NCBI RefSeq assembly: GCF_001999905.1
Contig: NZ_CP019642.1
Coordinates: 25,074-89,073 of the forward strand
Direction of reading: 5' to 3'
Source: Planococcus lenghuensis
GTDB taxonomy: Bacteria > Bacillota > Bacilli > Bacillales_A > Planococcaceae
DNA length: 64,000 bases
The notes beneath the pieces were generated by a model. The model had not been told where the DNA came from. It saw only the letters and a list, made by a program, of their open reading frames with translations, and did not search any database. Shown here piece after piece: positions 1 through 8,905 of the stretch. Position 1 is the first letter of the stretch. The number at the start of each line of letters is the position of its first letter. Position numbers and translations under genes: made by a program.

Positions 1-2
1 TT

Positions 3-578
3 CCGCCGGGGAAGGGATACAGGTATTCGAACTCAGGCTATATCCTCCTCAGCTATATTCTTGAACTTGTGACCGATCAACTTTATGAACAGTACTTGGA
101 AGAGAACATATTCGCTTCACTGGGTATAGTTAATACCGGCTTCGACAGGCAGGAAATCATTCTCAGGCAACGGGCGGCGGGGTATAACTTGAAAGGCGAG
201 GAACTGATCAATGCGCCATTCATCCATATGTCCAACCCATACGGCGCCGCTTCCCTGTATTCCACCACAGAAGATCTGTTCCGGTTCGTCCAAGCTTTTT
301 TCAAGAATGAACTCGTAAATGAGCAGAATGAAGAGCGGATGCTGCAGCCTTCTCTGGGTAAGCATGGACTCGGTTGGATGACCAAACAGGCTCGTGATCA
401 GCAAGTCGCCCACCACGGAGGCGGAATCAACGGCTTCAGTGCCAACTTGATGCGATACATCGACGACGAAGTGACGATTATCATTCTCGCCAATGTCTTT
501 TATCCGAAGAGTACCATCGAGGAAATAAGTAAGGATCTTGCTCATGTTGTTTTTCAAACAGACAGCATGGATTCTTAA
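3..578 (+). CDS. Serine hydrolase (beta-lactamase/PBP-like), C-terminal part
   Basis: The open frame runs in from the window edge, so the N-terminus with the Ser-x-x-Lys nucleophile lies outside. The visible part starts with a Tyr-Ser-Asn motif (RYSNSGY), the second class C beta-lactamase/DD-peptidase signature, and ends with a His-x-Gly-Gly box (HHGGGINGF), the usual KTG substitute in this superfamily. No domain follows, so this is a stand-alone esterase/peptidase-like enzyme of unknown substrate. A GTG at 69 could be mistaken for a start, but the Y-S-N motif lies upstream of it. Confidence 0.8.
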   Translation, partial: PPGKGYRYSNSGYILLSYILELVTDQLYEQYLEENIFASLGIVNTGFDRQEIILRQRAAGYNLKGEELINAPFIHMSNPYGAASLYSTTEDLFRFVQAFFKNELVNEQNEERMLQPSLGKHGLGWMTKQARDQQVAHHGGGINGFSANLMRYIDDEVTIIILANVFYPKSTIEEISKDLAHVVFQTDSMDS

Positions 579-631
579 AAGTTCAATGAATGCTGGTGGC
601 AATTAAGGCAGTTTAAAAGGAGTCCTGATTT

Positions 632-1141
632 ATGAAGGTTCGTAAAGCGGCTTTACAGGATGCCAAGGGAATCGCCCGCGTCCATATCGACAGCTGGCTG
701 GCGACTTACCGGAACATCATACCCGGTGAGTACATTGACAGACTGACGTATGAAAAGCGGGAGAGACTGTGGGAACACAACATTGAACACGGAGATGTCT
801 TCGTTGCTGCTGAGGATAATGGAGAAATCATCGGTTTCGCGGATGGCGGCAAAGAACGCACCGGGCAGTTCAAGGCGTTTGACGGGGAGTTGTATGCCAT
901 TTATATACGGCCGGGCCATGAAAAGAAAGGTGCAGGGAAAGCACTCCTGAAAGCTGTGGCAAATCATCTTCTTAAGCAAGGGTTTACCTCCGTGCTGGTC
1001 TGGGTTTTAAAAGATAATCCGTCCAAGAACTTTTACGAAAAATTAGGCGGCCGTTTAATCGGAAGCAAGGACATCGAGATTTCCGGCAAGCGGCTGACCG
1101 AATTGGCATATGGATGGAGAGAAATCGATACCATTCAGTGA
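632..1141 (+). CDS. GNAT family N-acetyltransferase
   Basis: 169 residues with the GNAT fold order: N-terminal region with Arg-Val-His-Ile, a central strand LYAIYIRPGHEKKGAGKALL that carries the acetyl-CoA-binding Gly-x-Gly-Lys/Ala-x loop, and a C-terminal NPSKNFYEKLGG motif. It should transfer acetyl from acetyl-CoA to a small amine or protein N-terminus; the substrate is not readable. A good AAGGAG site precedes the ATG. A second, unrelated GNAT gene follows 24 bases downstream, so the two may be cotranscribed. Confidence 0.85.
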   Translation: MKVRKAALQDAKGIARVHIDSWLATYRNIIPGEYIDRLTYEKRERLWEHNIEHGDVFVAAEDNGEIIGFADGGKERTGQFKAFDGELYAIYIRPGHEKKGAGKALLKAVANHLLKQGFTSVLVWVLKDNPSKNFYEKLGGRLIGSKDIEISGKRLTELAYGWREIDTIQ

Positions 1142-1164
1142 TTGCATAGTGGGAGGGAAAGAAG

Positions 1165-1635
1165 ATGTTGCGCTTCAGAACGATTGATCCGGAAAACGAT
1201 GCCGAAACAGTCTGCCGGTTCAGAAGGGATTCGTTTGCGGTCAGTTTTGGCCATATGTACGAGTTTGATGAAGAGGACTATCTCCAATGGCTCCGGGACA
1301 TGGCTGCCCGGTTTCCGGACGGCTTTGTGCTGGCAGAAGAGGAAGGGAACCCGGTCGGCCAGCTGGAACTTTCCATTCGGGAGTACGAGGGTAAAACTAT
1401 CGGTTACGTGAATCTCTATTACCTGACGCCGGAATACCGCGGCAAGAGGCAGGGGCAGGAGCTGCATGGTTATGCGCAGCGGTTTTTCAACAGGCACGAG
1501 GTGGAAGAATACCACCTGCGCGTTTCTCCGACAAACAAGCCGGCAATAAAATTTTACCGCAAAATTGGAATGGAAGAGGCCGGTCCCGAAGTTGGCGGGA
1601 AAGTGGTCCGCATGAAAGGGAAGCTGGGAAATTAG
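1165..1635 (+). CDS. GNAT family N-acetyltransferase
   Basis: 156 residues. The acetyl-CoA loop is seen as YLTPEYRGKRQGQELHGYA and the C-terminal signature as SPTNKPAIKFYRKIGM. It is only distantly like the preceding acetyltransferase, so this is not a recent duplication. The GGAGGG site ten bases before the ATG supports this start. Substrate unknown. Confidence 0.85.
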   Translation: MLRFRTIDPENDAETVCRFRRDSFAVSFGHMYEFDEEDYLQWLRDMAARFPDGFVLAEEEGNPVGQLELSIREYEGKTIGYVNLYYLTPEYRGKRQGQELHGYAQRFFNRHEVEEYHLRVSPTNKPAIKFYRKIGMEEAGPEVGGKVVRMKGKLGN

Positions 1636-1639
1636 AGAG

Positions 1640-2364
1640 AACAGGGGCTCCGGAAAAAGGATGCTTGGTTACTCCGATATCAGCACTTTCCTTTTCGTCT
1701 ATTCAACGATTACCGGAAATGCTTCTGCCCATGGAACGAACTTTGCGGAACTTTCAGCCCCTGAATGGGATAGCCTCACCGCTAAGTGGCCGGAAGTGCT
1801 TGGCTGTCCGCAAGGGGGGCAGTCGTGCAGCATTCTTCTGCGTGTTATCAATCCAGCTGGGAAAAAGTCTACAAAAACCCGGCAACCGGTTTTTACTTTG
1901 ACTCCAAGACGGAATGGAAGAGTCTACACGGCCGCACAGAGACGGAATTCTCCGGCAGGCTGCTGGGTGGGTGCATCAGCACACTTCGCACGCTGATTGG
2001 CACACCATTTGATCAAGTGAACAAATTTGCATCCGATTATGCTGCTGAGGAGGGCATTGTCTGGTATCTGGAAAGTGTAAACCTGGATGCCATCAATATT
2101 TACCGGAGTCTTTGGCAAATGAAGCAAGCAGGCTGGTTTAAGCATACAAAGGGAGTGCTGATTGGAAGACCGTCCAGATATAAAGCGAACGAGGACTTCT
2201 TTTTAACAGATGCACTGACGGATATCTTTGGCCCTGAAGAAATTCCGGTAATCTATGATGTGGATATCGGACATGCCCCTCCGCAAAATATTGTCGTAAA
2301 TGGAGCGCATGCAAAAGTTGCTTACAGCAATGCAAAAGGATCTATTCAAATGACTTATGATTGA
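1640..2364 (+). pseudogene. LD-carboxypeptidase (MccF/S66 family), truncated and frameshifted
   Basis: The frame from 1661 encodes LGYSDISTFLF and the segment following it, which match the middle of peptidase family S66 (LD-carboxypeptidase/microcin C immunity MccF). Homology then jumps to another frame from about 1850 (KVYKNPATGFYFDSKTEW) and continues to the stop. The catalytic Glu (WYLESVN) and His (DIGHAPP) of the Ser-Glu-His triad survive, but the N-terminal third with the nucleophile Ser is absent: the preceding sequence belongs to the GNAT gene. At least one frameshift plus a 5' deletion make this a relic. Confidence 0.8.
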
Positions 2365-2410
2365 TACGTCCTTGCAGGGTGAGCCGATATCCATGATTAT
2401 TTTCATGCAT

Positions 2411-2449
2411 GAAGGAGGAGGAGCATCCTTTCATCTTCTCCTCCTTTTG
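2411..2449 (+). terminator. Rho-independent terminator
   Basis: A stem of AAGGAGGAG pairs with CTCCTCCTT across a short loop and is followed by a weak T run. It lies 50 bases after the LD-carboxypeptidase relic and closes that unit. Confidence 0.6.
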
Positions 2450-2563
2450 ATGTTTGCATGACTCCTTTTTAAAAGGATGATCGATATTTCAACAGGAATG
2501 TACTGACTATTTGACGGGATAGCGAATAAAGTCAGTAGAACAGAATAGGGGGAGATCAGCCAA

Positions 2564-2962
2564 ATGAAAAAATTCTATGTGGCATCCAGTTTCAGCAATA
2601 CGAACAGTGTTAACTATGTCGTCCAGCAATTAGTGACTAAAGGATATCTCCATACATATGATTGGACGAAGAACGCCAAAACTAGGGAAGAAAAATCAAT
2701 TACATTGGCAGACTTGAAAGAAATCGGCCAAAAAGAGAAGAGCGCTGTCATGGATTCCGATTTTATTGTCGTCCTGTTACCGGGAGGGAAAGGTACCCAT
2801 ATCGAGCTAGGCATTGCGATTGGACTGGCCAAGAAAGCGTATATCCACTCTCCTGATGGAGCCATAGATAACCCTGAAACGACGAGCACTTTTTATCATT
2901 TGCCTGACGTGGAAAAGTGCTACGGGACGCTGGATGACTTATTGAAGAAGATCACTGATTGA
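2564..2962 (+). CDS. Nucleoside 2-deoxyribosyltransferase-like protein
   Basis: 132 residues. The N-terminal KKFYVASSFSN followed by a helix, and the central MDSDFIVVLLPGGKGTHIELGIAIGLAK, are typical of the small nucleoside 2-deoxyribosyltransferase superfamily: the Asp and the Gly-x-x-x-Glu segment form the nucleotide pocket, and Glu in HIELG is the likely nucleophile. Such stand-alone members are often of unknown physiological role. A GGGGGAGATC site lies upstream of the ATG. Function beyond the fold is inference. Confidence 0.65.
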   Translation: MKKFYVASSFSNTNSVNYVVQQLVTKGYLHTYDWTKNAKTREEKSITLADLKEIGQKEKSAVMDSDFIVVLLPGGKGTHIELGIAIGLAKKAYIHSPDGAIDNPETTSTFYHLPDVEKCYGTLDDLLKKITD

Positions 2963-3127
2963 GTCCCAAGTTGCCATGAGAGGTATGCATTAATACCCGC
3001 ATCTTGGCTATGAATATTGCAGTAAGTTACAAGAACGGATGGATGTTAGTCGAACTTGAATACAAGTAATGGAAAAAGAAAAACAAAAGTAATTGCAGTT
3101 AAAGCTATCACTAAAGGAGTAATGCAA

Positions 3128-3592
3128 ATGTCGATTCGAAATTCTGCTAAAGCAATTATTATTAAGGACTCCAAAGTTCTATTAACAAAAAATGTTGATG
3201 AAGAAGGGTGCTTTTATCTTTTTCCTGGCGGGGGACAAGACCATGGAGAAGTTTTGTCCGATACCGTAAAAAGAGAGTGTATTGAAGAAATTGGTGAAAA
3301 CGTGGAAGTAAAAGATCTTCTCCACATTCGAGAATATATAGGCAAAAATCATGAACATGCCCACTTTGACAGCCATGTTCATCAAATTGAATATTATTTC
3401 GTGTGTCATATGAGAATTGACCAAAACGTTTCTTCTGTCCCTTCTAATCCTGACTCCCATCAAGTCGGAATTGAATGGGTACCGGTACCGAATTTGATGG
3501 ACTATCGCATCTATCCAAAAGGAATTCGCAAATACATCCAAGAATATGAGGACAAAAAAAGGAATACTGTTTATTTAGGCGATATAAATTAA
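3128..3592 (+). CDS. NUDIX hydrolase
   Basis: 154 residues with a complete Nudix box: GGGQDHGEVLSDTVKRECIE followed by Glu-Ile-Gly, i.e. G-x5-E-x7-R-E-x-x-E-E-x-G, the metal-binding helix that hydrolyses nucleoside-diphosphate derivatives. The start at 3128 is preferred over in-frame codons at 3056 and 3122 because AAAGGAG lies eight bases before it. A second NUDIX gene follows 44 bases downstream; sequences outside the box differ strongly. Confidence 0.85.
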   Translation: MSIRNSAKAIIIKDSKVLLTKNVDEEGCFYLFPGGGQDHGEVLSDTVKRECIEEIGENVEVKDLLHIREYIGKNHEHAHFDSHVHQIEYYFVCHMRIDQNVSSVPSNPDSHQVGIEWVPVPNLMDYRIYPKGIRKYIQEYEDKKRNTVYLGDIN

Positions 3593-3636
3593 GGTGGGTT
3601 TAAATCTTTTACTGCATTAAAAGGGGGAATCGATAT

Positions 3637-4134
3637 ATGACCGTATCATACGTGAAGTGGGGAGAAGCCACAGTTAAATTAAGTTGGGAATCGAATAATG
3701 TCCTTCCTGATTATGGATTAATAACAAGTGTACATGGCTTTTGTTTTTACGAAGATCAACTGCTCTTGGTCGATTTGAATCATCGTGGATGGGATTTCCC
3801 GGGTGGACATATCGAAGAAAATGAGACGCCAGAAGGCTGTTTTCAAAGAGAAGCGATGGAGGAAGGATATGTTTCGGGGCATTGTCAATTGCTAGGACAT
3901 ATTGTGGTCGATCACACAGAAAATCCGATTTGGGATGAAAATGGAAAATACCCTAAAATCGGCTGCCAAGTATTTTATCGAATGAACATCGAAAAATTAC
4001 ATTCCTTTAAAGCAGAACATGAATCTGCGCAAAGAATCTTCATTCCCCTCAATGAAATTGCTGCTTACTACACGAAGTGGAATGCGCTTTATCAAGAAAT
4101 TCTTCTGGAAGCTGTTGACTTGAATAGGAGATAG
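3637..4134 (+). CDS. NUDIX hydrolase with a variant Nudix box
   Basis: 165 residues. The Nudix helix reads GGHIEENETPEGCFQREAME then Glu-Gly-Tyr-Val. The metal-binding Arg-Glu and Glu-Glu are kept, but the canonical E-E-x-G spacing is altered (E-E-G-Y). Start is supported by AAAAGGGGG before ATG. It lies in tandem with the preceding NUDIX gene and may share its transcript. Substrate unknown. Confidence 0.75.
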   Translation: MTVSYVKWGEATVKLSWESNNVLPDYGLITSVHGFCFYEDQLLLVDLNHRGWDFPGGHIEENETPEGCFQREAMEEGYVSGHCQLLGHIVVDHTENPIWDENGKYPKIGCQVFYRMNIEKLHSFKAEHESAQRIFIPLNEIAAYYTKWNALYQEILLEAVDLNRR

Positions 4135-4417
4135 GATAAGGAAATAAATTAACTAAAGTGCTGAAAAGTTAACTTGAATTTAAACATGGGTGATAACTAT
4201 AAATCTATCCCAAATTAAGAAAAGTAAATGTAGGAAGCAGATAAAAAGAAGGAAGGAGGTTGAAAAAATAATTTTCGTTCCTCCACTATCCACTCTAAGC
4301 TAATCCCTGCCAATAAGACTCCAACTCAGAGGGATTTTCGGTACCTATTGTGCCGAGTGTTATAAATACTTTTTGTTGGACAAGCTCATATCATGGAGAA
4401 AAGGAGAGGAAACGGGA

Positions 4418-5353
4418 ATGAAACAAGGAAAAATGGTGAAAATCAGAGGGAAAGATATGTATGTTGAACTCTATGGAGAGGAACATGAAGAGGCAATTCT
4501 ATATTTGCATGGCGGTCCAGGAGAAAGCTGTTATGATTTTTCGTTTCATCAGGCTGAGAGACTCTCAACTCGCTTTAAGGTCGTAGCAATCGACCAGCGC
4601 GGCGTATGCAGGTCTGAGGAAATCAAAGAGAATGAGTTATTTGCTCTGCAGGATCTGATCGAGGACTGTGAAGAATTAAGAAAGCATTTGAACGTAGAGA
4701 AATGGTCGCTCATTGGTCACTCGTTTGGCGGCTTCTTAAGTGTCCTGTATAGTTCTCTTTACCCCGGCTCCATACATAAAGTTATTTTGGAATGCCCGAC
4801 ATTCGATTTTTCTTTATCATCCAAAAGCCTTCTCCAGAAGACGGCTCGCCTGTCTGAAGCGATTGGCAATTTTGAGATTGCAGAGAAATGCCTAAAGCTG
4901 GCAAATACAGCTGAGCAAGTTTCTTCGAAAGAACTACTGGATAAGTACTTGGAGTACAGCGATACTCTTGGGGAAGAACGCATGGCGATTTACAGACATA
5001 ATCAGAACCATCCCACTGATTACGCTCTTTATTCCGAAGAGGAATGGGAGGCTTTCTATGATAAATCAGAAATTCACTTCGACATGCTACGGGCAGAGGG
5101 GGAAATCTATCAATCACTGCTGCCATTACTCGAAAACATAAAAGTTCCCATGTTATTAATAACGGCTGAGTATGATCCCGTCACATGCGGTGAACAGATT
5201 CGAACATTTACAGAGTCAGCGGAGAATGGAGAAGTTGTACATTTCTCTGATTGCGGTCACTCTCCCCACTATGAAAATCCTGACCGTTTTTGTAACGAGG
5301 TTCTCCAATTTCTCCATTCAGAACTATTTTCTCAAACCAGCGGAAATAACTGA
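4418..5353 (+). CDS. Alpha/beta hydrolase, proline-iminopeptidase-like (S33)
   Basis: 311 residues from the ATG at 4418, which has AAGGAG 11 bases upstream; the longer in-frame extension from 4373 lacks one. The oxyanion motif LHGGPGE, nucleophile elbow GHSFGG, catalytic Asp in TAEYDPVT and His in DCGHSPHYENP make a complete triad in the order of peptidase family S33 (proline iminopeptidase/tricorn factor group). A long helical cap lies between the elbow and the Asp. It probably cleaves an N-terminal residue or hydrolyses an ester in the cytoplasm. The DmpA-like peptidase follows 33 bases downstream. Confidence 0.8.
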   Translation: MKQGKMVKIRGKDMYVELYGEEHEEAILYLHGGPGESCYDFSFHQAERLSTRFKVVAIDQRGVCRSEEIKENELFALQDLIEDCEELRKHLNVEKWSLIGHSFGGFLSVLYSSLYPGSIHKVILECPTFDFSLSSKSLLQKTARLSEAIGNFEIAEKCLKLANTAEQVSSKELLDKYLEYSDTLGEERMAIYRHNQNHPTDYALYSEEEWEAFYDKSEIHFDMLRAEGEIYQSLLPLLENIKVPMLLITAEYDPVTCGEQIRTFTESAENGEVVHFSDCGHSPHYENPDRFCNEVLQFLHSELFSQTSGNN

Positions 5354-5386
5354 GTCTCCCAAAATAACCGTAAAAGAGAGTGCTAC

Positions 5387-6460
5387 ATGACTGTTCAAAA
5401 AAGAATAAGAGAATATGGCGTAGAAATCGGGAAGCTAAAGACAGGACCGCTCAACAAAATAACAGATGTAGACGGGGTGACAGTAGGACATGTAACACTA
5501 AATGACGGGAGCACGCAAACCGGTGTCACTGCCATAGTGCCTCATCAAGGAAACGTTTTTAAGGAAAAATTCATTGCCGCCAACCATGTCATCAACGGGT
5601 TCGGAAAGACAATGGGGACCATTCAAATGACCGAGCTGGGTACACTGGAGACGCCGATTGTTCTGACGAATACCTTGAATGTCGGAACAGCGGCTGATGC
5701 CCTGATTGAATATACACTGGAGAGAAATCCGGAAATCGGCCGCACGACTGGAACAGTGAATCCGGTCGTCGGGGAATGCAATGATATGTTGCTGAATGAC
5801 GTGCGAGCAAAGTTCGTTCAGCCGGAACATGTTCGTCAGGCGTTACGGAATGCTTCCGCTGACTTCGAGGAGGGGTCAATTGGCGCTGGCAGGGGCATGC
5901 TCTGTTACTCCTTGAAAGGAGGAATTGGTTCAGCTTCCCGGCTCATGGAAATGGATCATGGCAATTACATGATGGGTGTATTGGTCTTATCGAACTTCGG
6001 AATCCTGAGCGACTTAAGAATCGACGGCAGAGCAGTTGGCCAGGAATTGAAGGAAGCACTCCGGCAAAGCTACAAGGAAGAGGATAAGGGATCAATCATG
6101 ATTATTGTTGCAACCGATCTTCCCGTTTCCGAACGGCAGCTGAACCGAATCATCAAGCGTTCAATTACGGGTCTATCCAGAACAGGATCCATTATCACGA
6201 ACGGGAGCGGAGAAGTGGTCATCGGGTTCTCGACAACAAATAAGATACCGCATGACAAATCAGCGAATCTTTTAAAGCTGTCGCAAATTCATGAAGAGGA
6301 TATAGATATGGCCTTCAGAGCGATCGGTGAGGCAACAGAAGAGGCGGTATTGAATTCCCTGGTGACAGCAGAGAAAGTAGTGGGGCGCGACGGAAACGAA
6401 CGCCCGGCGTTTAAAGACCTCATCCAGAAATTCAATATTTCGTTGACCAGGAATACATAA
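5387..6460 (+). CDS. P1/S58 family peptidase (DmpA-type aminopeptidase)
   Basis: 357 residues resembling L-aminopeptidase/D-esterase DmpA. The N-terminal ITDVDGVTVGHVTL and NHVINGFGKTMG regions are characteristic, and KGGIGSASR contains the Gly-Ser where these Ntn-like enzymes self-cleave to expose a catalytic Ser N-terminus. NGSGEVVIGFSTTN near the C-terminus is also conserved. The mature enzyme would be an alpha/beta heterodimer that releases N-terminal residues, including D-amino acids, from small peptides. Its closeness to an S33 hydrolase suggests a peptide-scavenging pair (inference). Confidence 0.85.
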   Translation: MTVQKRIREYGVEIGKLKTGPLNKITDVDGVTVGHVTLNDGSTQTGVTAIVPHQGNVFKEKFIAANHVINGFGKTMGTIQMTELGTLETPIVLTNTLNVGTAADALIEYTLERNPEIGRTTGTVNPVVGECNDMLLNDVRAKFVQPEHVRQALRNASADFEEGSIGAGRGMLCYSLKGGIGSASRLMEMDHGNYMMGVLVLSNFGILSDLRIDGRAVGQELKEALRQSYKEEDKGSIMIIVATDLPVSERQLNRIIKRSITGLSRTGSIITNGSGEVVIGFSTTNKIPHDKSANLLKLSQIHEEDIDMAFRAIGEATEEAVLNSLVTAEKVVGRDGNERPAFKDLIQKFNISLTRNT

Positions 6461-6542
6461 TAGAGCATCTAACGTATTTGCGCTGAGTGTAACTTAAGTA
6501 TAGATGAGTAATTTTGCCATAGTCAGATAGGGAGATGAATAT

Positions 6543-7025
6543 GTGGAAGCAAAATTGAGTGATGCAATCACATTAAGAGAAAATGGAAAACAACAAGAAT
6601 CAAATCGACTTTTATTGAAGTTGGCAGAAGAATTTCCGGATGATCCTTTAATTAATTATCAATGCGCTTGGAGTTTTGATGTATTAGGAGAAGAAGCGAA
6701 TGCAATCCCATTTTACGAAAAAGCCATCCATCTCGGATTGTCTGGAAAGAACTTAGAGGGGGCGCTTCTTGGTCTAGGAAGTACGTACAGAACACTCGGA
6801 ATGTATGAAGAATCGAAAAAGATTTTTTCAAAAGGTATTCGCTTGTTTCCGGCTAATAATGCCATGAGAACTTTCTATGCCATAACCCTCTATAATTTGA
6901 AAGAACACAGAACGGCGATGGAGATTCTTCTCGGTTGTTTGTTAGCGACTACAGCAGACAGTAATATTACCGCCTATAAAAGGGCATTGGAGTTTTATTC
7001 GGACAAACTGGACGAAACTTGGTAG
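6543..7025 (+). CDS. Tetratricopeptide repeat protein
   Basis: 160 residues, GTG start. Two or three TPR-like helix pairs are visible (LINYQCAWSFDVLGEEANAI; ALLGLGSTYRTLGMYEESKK; MRTFYAITLYNLKEHRTAME). It has no signal peptide, so it is a small cytosolic scaffold of the kind common as orphan genes in Bacillales. An overlapping ATG at 6541 is out of frame. Function unknown. Confidence 0.75.
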   Translation: MEAKLSDAITLRENGKQQESNRLLLKLAEEFPDDPLINYQCAWSFDVLGEEANAIPFYEKAIHLGLSGKNLEGALLGLGSTYRTLGMYEESKKIFSKGIRLFPANNAMRTFYAITLYNLKEHRTAMEILLGCLLATTADSNITAYKRALEFYSDKLDETW

Positions 7026-7092
7026 TGACTATTCCAAAACTGCCTCACGGAACAACTGTTATCCGGAAAGGGCTTATGAAGGAGAAGGTTAA

Positions 7093-7371
7093 ATGAATAA
7101 AAAGAAATTAAGATATGCCATCTTAAAAGAGATAGAGCAGGGCAACAATGGGTTAACGGAAGAGAAGCTGAAAATCAGACAAAATGAATTTGATGAAACG
7201 ATTCGATTCCTGGACAGAGAGAACTACTTGATCGGAATCACTTACGCTGATGATCGACCGATAATAAGCCGAGTTGTTCTCACGGAAAAAGGAGAAGCGT
7301 ATCTGGAGCAAAATAGTGCGCTGGGCAGAGCTTATAAAGGATTGAAGGAAATCAGAGACTGGATCAGATAA
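7093..7371 (+). CDS. YjcQ family winged-helix protein
   Basis: 92 residues. The pattern LRYAILKEIEQGN, then a helix, then EFDETIRFLDRENYLIG and VVLTEKGEAYLEQN is that of the YjcQ family, small winged-helix proteins frequent in phages and mobile elements. GGAGAAGG precedes the ATG. It probably binds DNA, but no target is known. Confidence 0.7.
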   Translation: MNKKKLRYAILKEIEQGNNGLTEEKLKIRQNEFDETIRFLDRENYLIGITYADDRPIISRVVLTEKGEAYLEQNSALGRAYKGLKEIRDWIR

Positions 7372-7404
7372 AAAATCTTTAAGTTATGGGATAGAAAGGG
7401 GGCA

Positions 7405-7629
7405 ATGAAATTGCCAGAAATTGATTTAATGGGCGACATGAGTTTATGGGCTGTAATCGGGCCGGTAGCTATAACAGCCGGAATGCTGATAGCCGTAGCG
7501 ATAGTTGCCCTGTTTTTGCTTAACAAAATCAGAAATAAATTTGTGAGAGAAATAGCTGGAATCATAACCGCATTCTGCTTGGTAGTTGGGTTCCTGTATT
7601 TTTTTGCGGAAGTAGCAGCAAGCTGGTAG
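7405..7629 (+). CDS. Small membrane protein, two transmembrane segments
   Basis: 74 residues with two hydrophobic helices (about residues 13-38 and 48-68) joined by a short basic loop KIRNKFVRE, which should face the cytoplasm. AAAGGGGG precedes the ATG. No family recognised. It sits 33 bases after the YjcQ-like gene and may be cotranscribed with it. Confidence 0.6.
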   Translation: MKLPEIDLMGDMSLWAVIGPVAITAGMLIAVAIVALFLLNKIRNKFVREIAGIITAFCLVVGFLYFFAEVAASW

Positions 7630-7702
7630 TTCTCGACTATATCCCTGGAAATCTTAAAAAGCGAACAGTACGAAAGCAAGCGTTTCAAGAGGAGGTTATT
7701 TC

Positions 7703-8314
7703 TTGTTAAGAAATGAAACAGACATTACACAATTAATTGAAGCCGACGAATGGATGATGGAGATTCTAAAAACAGTACAAACGTTAAATCTTCCGGATTG
7801 GTGGGTGTGTGCAGGATTTGTCAGGTCAAAGATTTGGGACACGCTGCACGAATTCGAAGAGCGAACCCACCTTCCGGATATTGACGTCTTTTATTTTGAT
7901 GACAGGAATACCGACGAGGAAGATGAGAAGAGACTCGAAAGGGAATTGAAGATCACTTTTCCGGATGTCCCGTGGTCAGTGAAGAATGAAGCGAGAATGC
8001 ATATCCGGAATAACTTGTCACCCTATGCTTCTTCCAAGGATGCGATGGCTAAGTTTCCGGAGACCGTTACTGCCTTGGGAGTGAAACTAGATGGTCACAG
8101 TGACTTGATGCTGTTTGTTCCGTATGGTGTGGAGGATGTTCTCAATCTTGAAGTACGGCCTACGCCATATTATTTGGAAGGTGAAGATAGACTTGAAATC
8201 TATAGAAATCGCGTAGCTTCGAAGAATTGGCAGCAAATATGGCACAAAGTGAAAGTTCTGTATCCGCAGATAACAGGGGACAAGAACGTGATACAGAGAA
8301 AGAATCTTCCATGA
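7703..8314 (+). CDS. Nucleotidyltransferase-fold protein (DUF925-like)
   Basis: 203 residues, TTG start with AGGAGGT nine bases upstream. LPDWWVCAGFVRSKIWDTLH and LPDIDVFYFDD carry a Gly-x-Val-Arg and an Asp-x-Asp resembling the minimal nucleotidyltransferase site, as in the DUF925/YkoF-neighbour group of nucleotidyltransferase-like proteins. The stop overlaps the start of the GrpB gene (ATGA), showing translational coupling. Biochemical role unknown. Confidence 0.7.
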   Translation: MLRNETDITQLIEADEWMMEILKTVQTLNLPDWWVCAGFVRSKIWDTLHEFEERTHLPDIDVFYFDDRNTDEEDEKRLERELKITFPDVPWSVKNEARMHIRNNLSPYASSKDAMAKFPETVTALGVKLDGHSDLMLFVPYGVEDVLNLEVRPTPYYLEGEDRLEIYRNRVASKNWQQIWHKVKVLYPQITGDKNVIQRKNLP

Positions 8315-8838
8315 GTAACGGCATTGTTATTACTGACTACGATCCTGTCTGGGCAGAGGAGTTCAAGGGAATAAAGGCGGTATTGAAAGAAGAACTGGCT
8401 GGCTTAGCGGTATCGATTGAGCATATCGGAAGCACTTCAGTTGAGGGGCTAAGCGCAAAACCAATTATCGATATTGATGTCGTTATTAAAAACAGGAATT
8501 CACTGCCGCAAATAGTCAAGCAGTTAGAGAAACTGGGATATGTTCATGAAGGGAATTTAGGGATAGAGGATAGGGAAGCGTTCGCTAGAGCTGATGGATG
8601 TGTGCCTTGGTCTGACAGGTCGGTCTTATGGATGCAGCACCATTTATATGTCTGCCCAGAAGACAGTAAGGAGCTCAAAAGGCATTTAGCATTGAGGAAT
8701 TTTCTGCGAGAAAACCCTGAGACAGCAAAAGATTACGGAGCACTAAAAAGACAGCTGGCAGAAACAGCTGAAGACCGAAGCGCTTATACGGAAGCAAAAA
8801 GCGAGTTCATTAATGGTATTTTAAAATCCTTTTTGTAG
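8311..8838 (+). CDS. GrpB (UPF0157) family nucleotidyltransferase-like protein
   Basis: 175 residues from the ATG at 8311, which overlaps the preceding stop as ATGA; the longer in-frame extension lies wholly inside the upstream gene and is rejected. VSIEHIGSTSVEGLSAKPII then DIDVVI is the hallmark of the GrpB family, a nucleotidyltransferase fold with conserved Ser-Thr-Ser and Asp-x-Asp; HLYVCPEDS and LRNFLRENPETAKDYGALKR are also typical. Exact reaction unestablished. Confidence 0.85.
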   Translation: MSNGIVITDYDPVWAEEFKGIKAVLKEELAGLAVSIEHIGSTSVEGLSAKPIIDIDVVIKNRNSLPQIVKQLEKLGYVHEGNLGIEDREAFARADGCVPWSDRSVLWMQHHLYVCPEDSKELKRHLALRNFLRENPETAKDYGALKRQLAETAEDRSAYTEAKSEFINGILKSFL

Positions 8839-8905
8839 CGACTGAATATGTATCTGTCAGCCTTTTTTTTCGATATATTATTGTTTTTCGAGGAGGGAAC
8901 GGTAA

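Noticed and set aside
4200..4380. T-box riboswitch before the S33 hydrolase
   Set aside because: GGAGG/CCTCC pairing and GGTACC are present, but the conserved T-box AGGGTGGNACCGCG bulge and an antiterminator are not.
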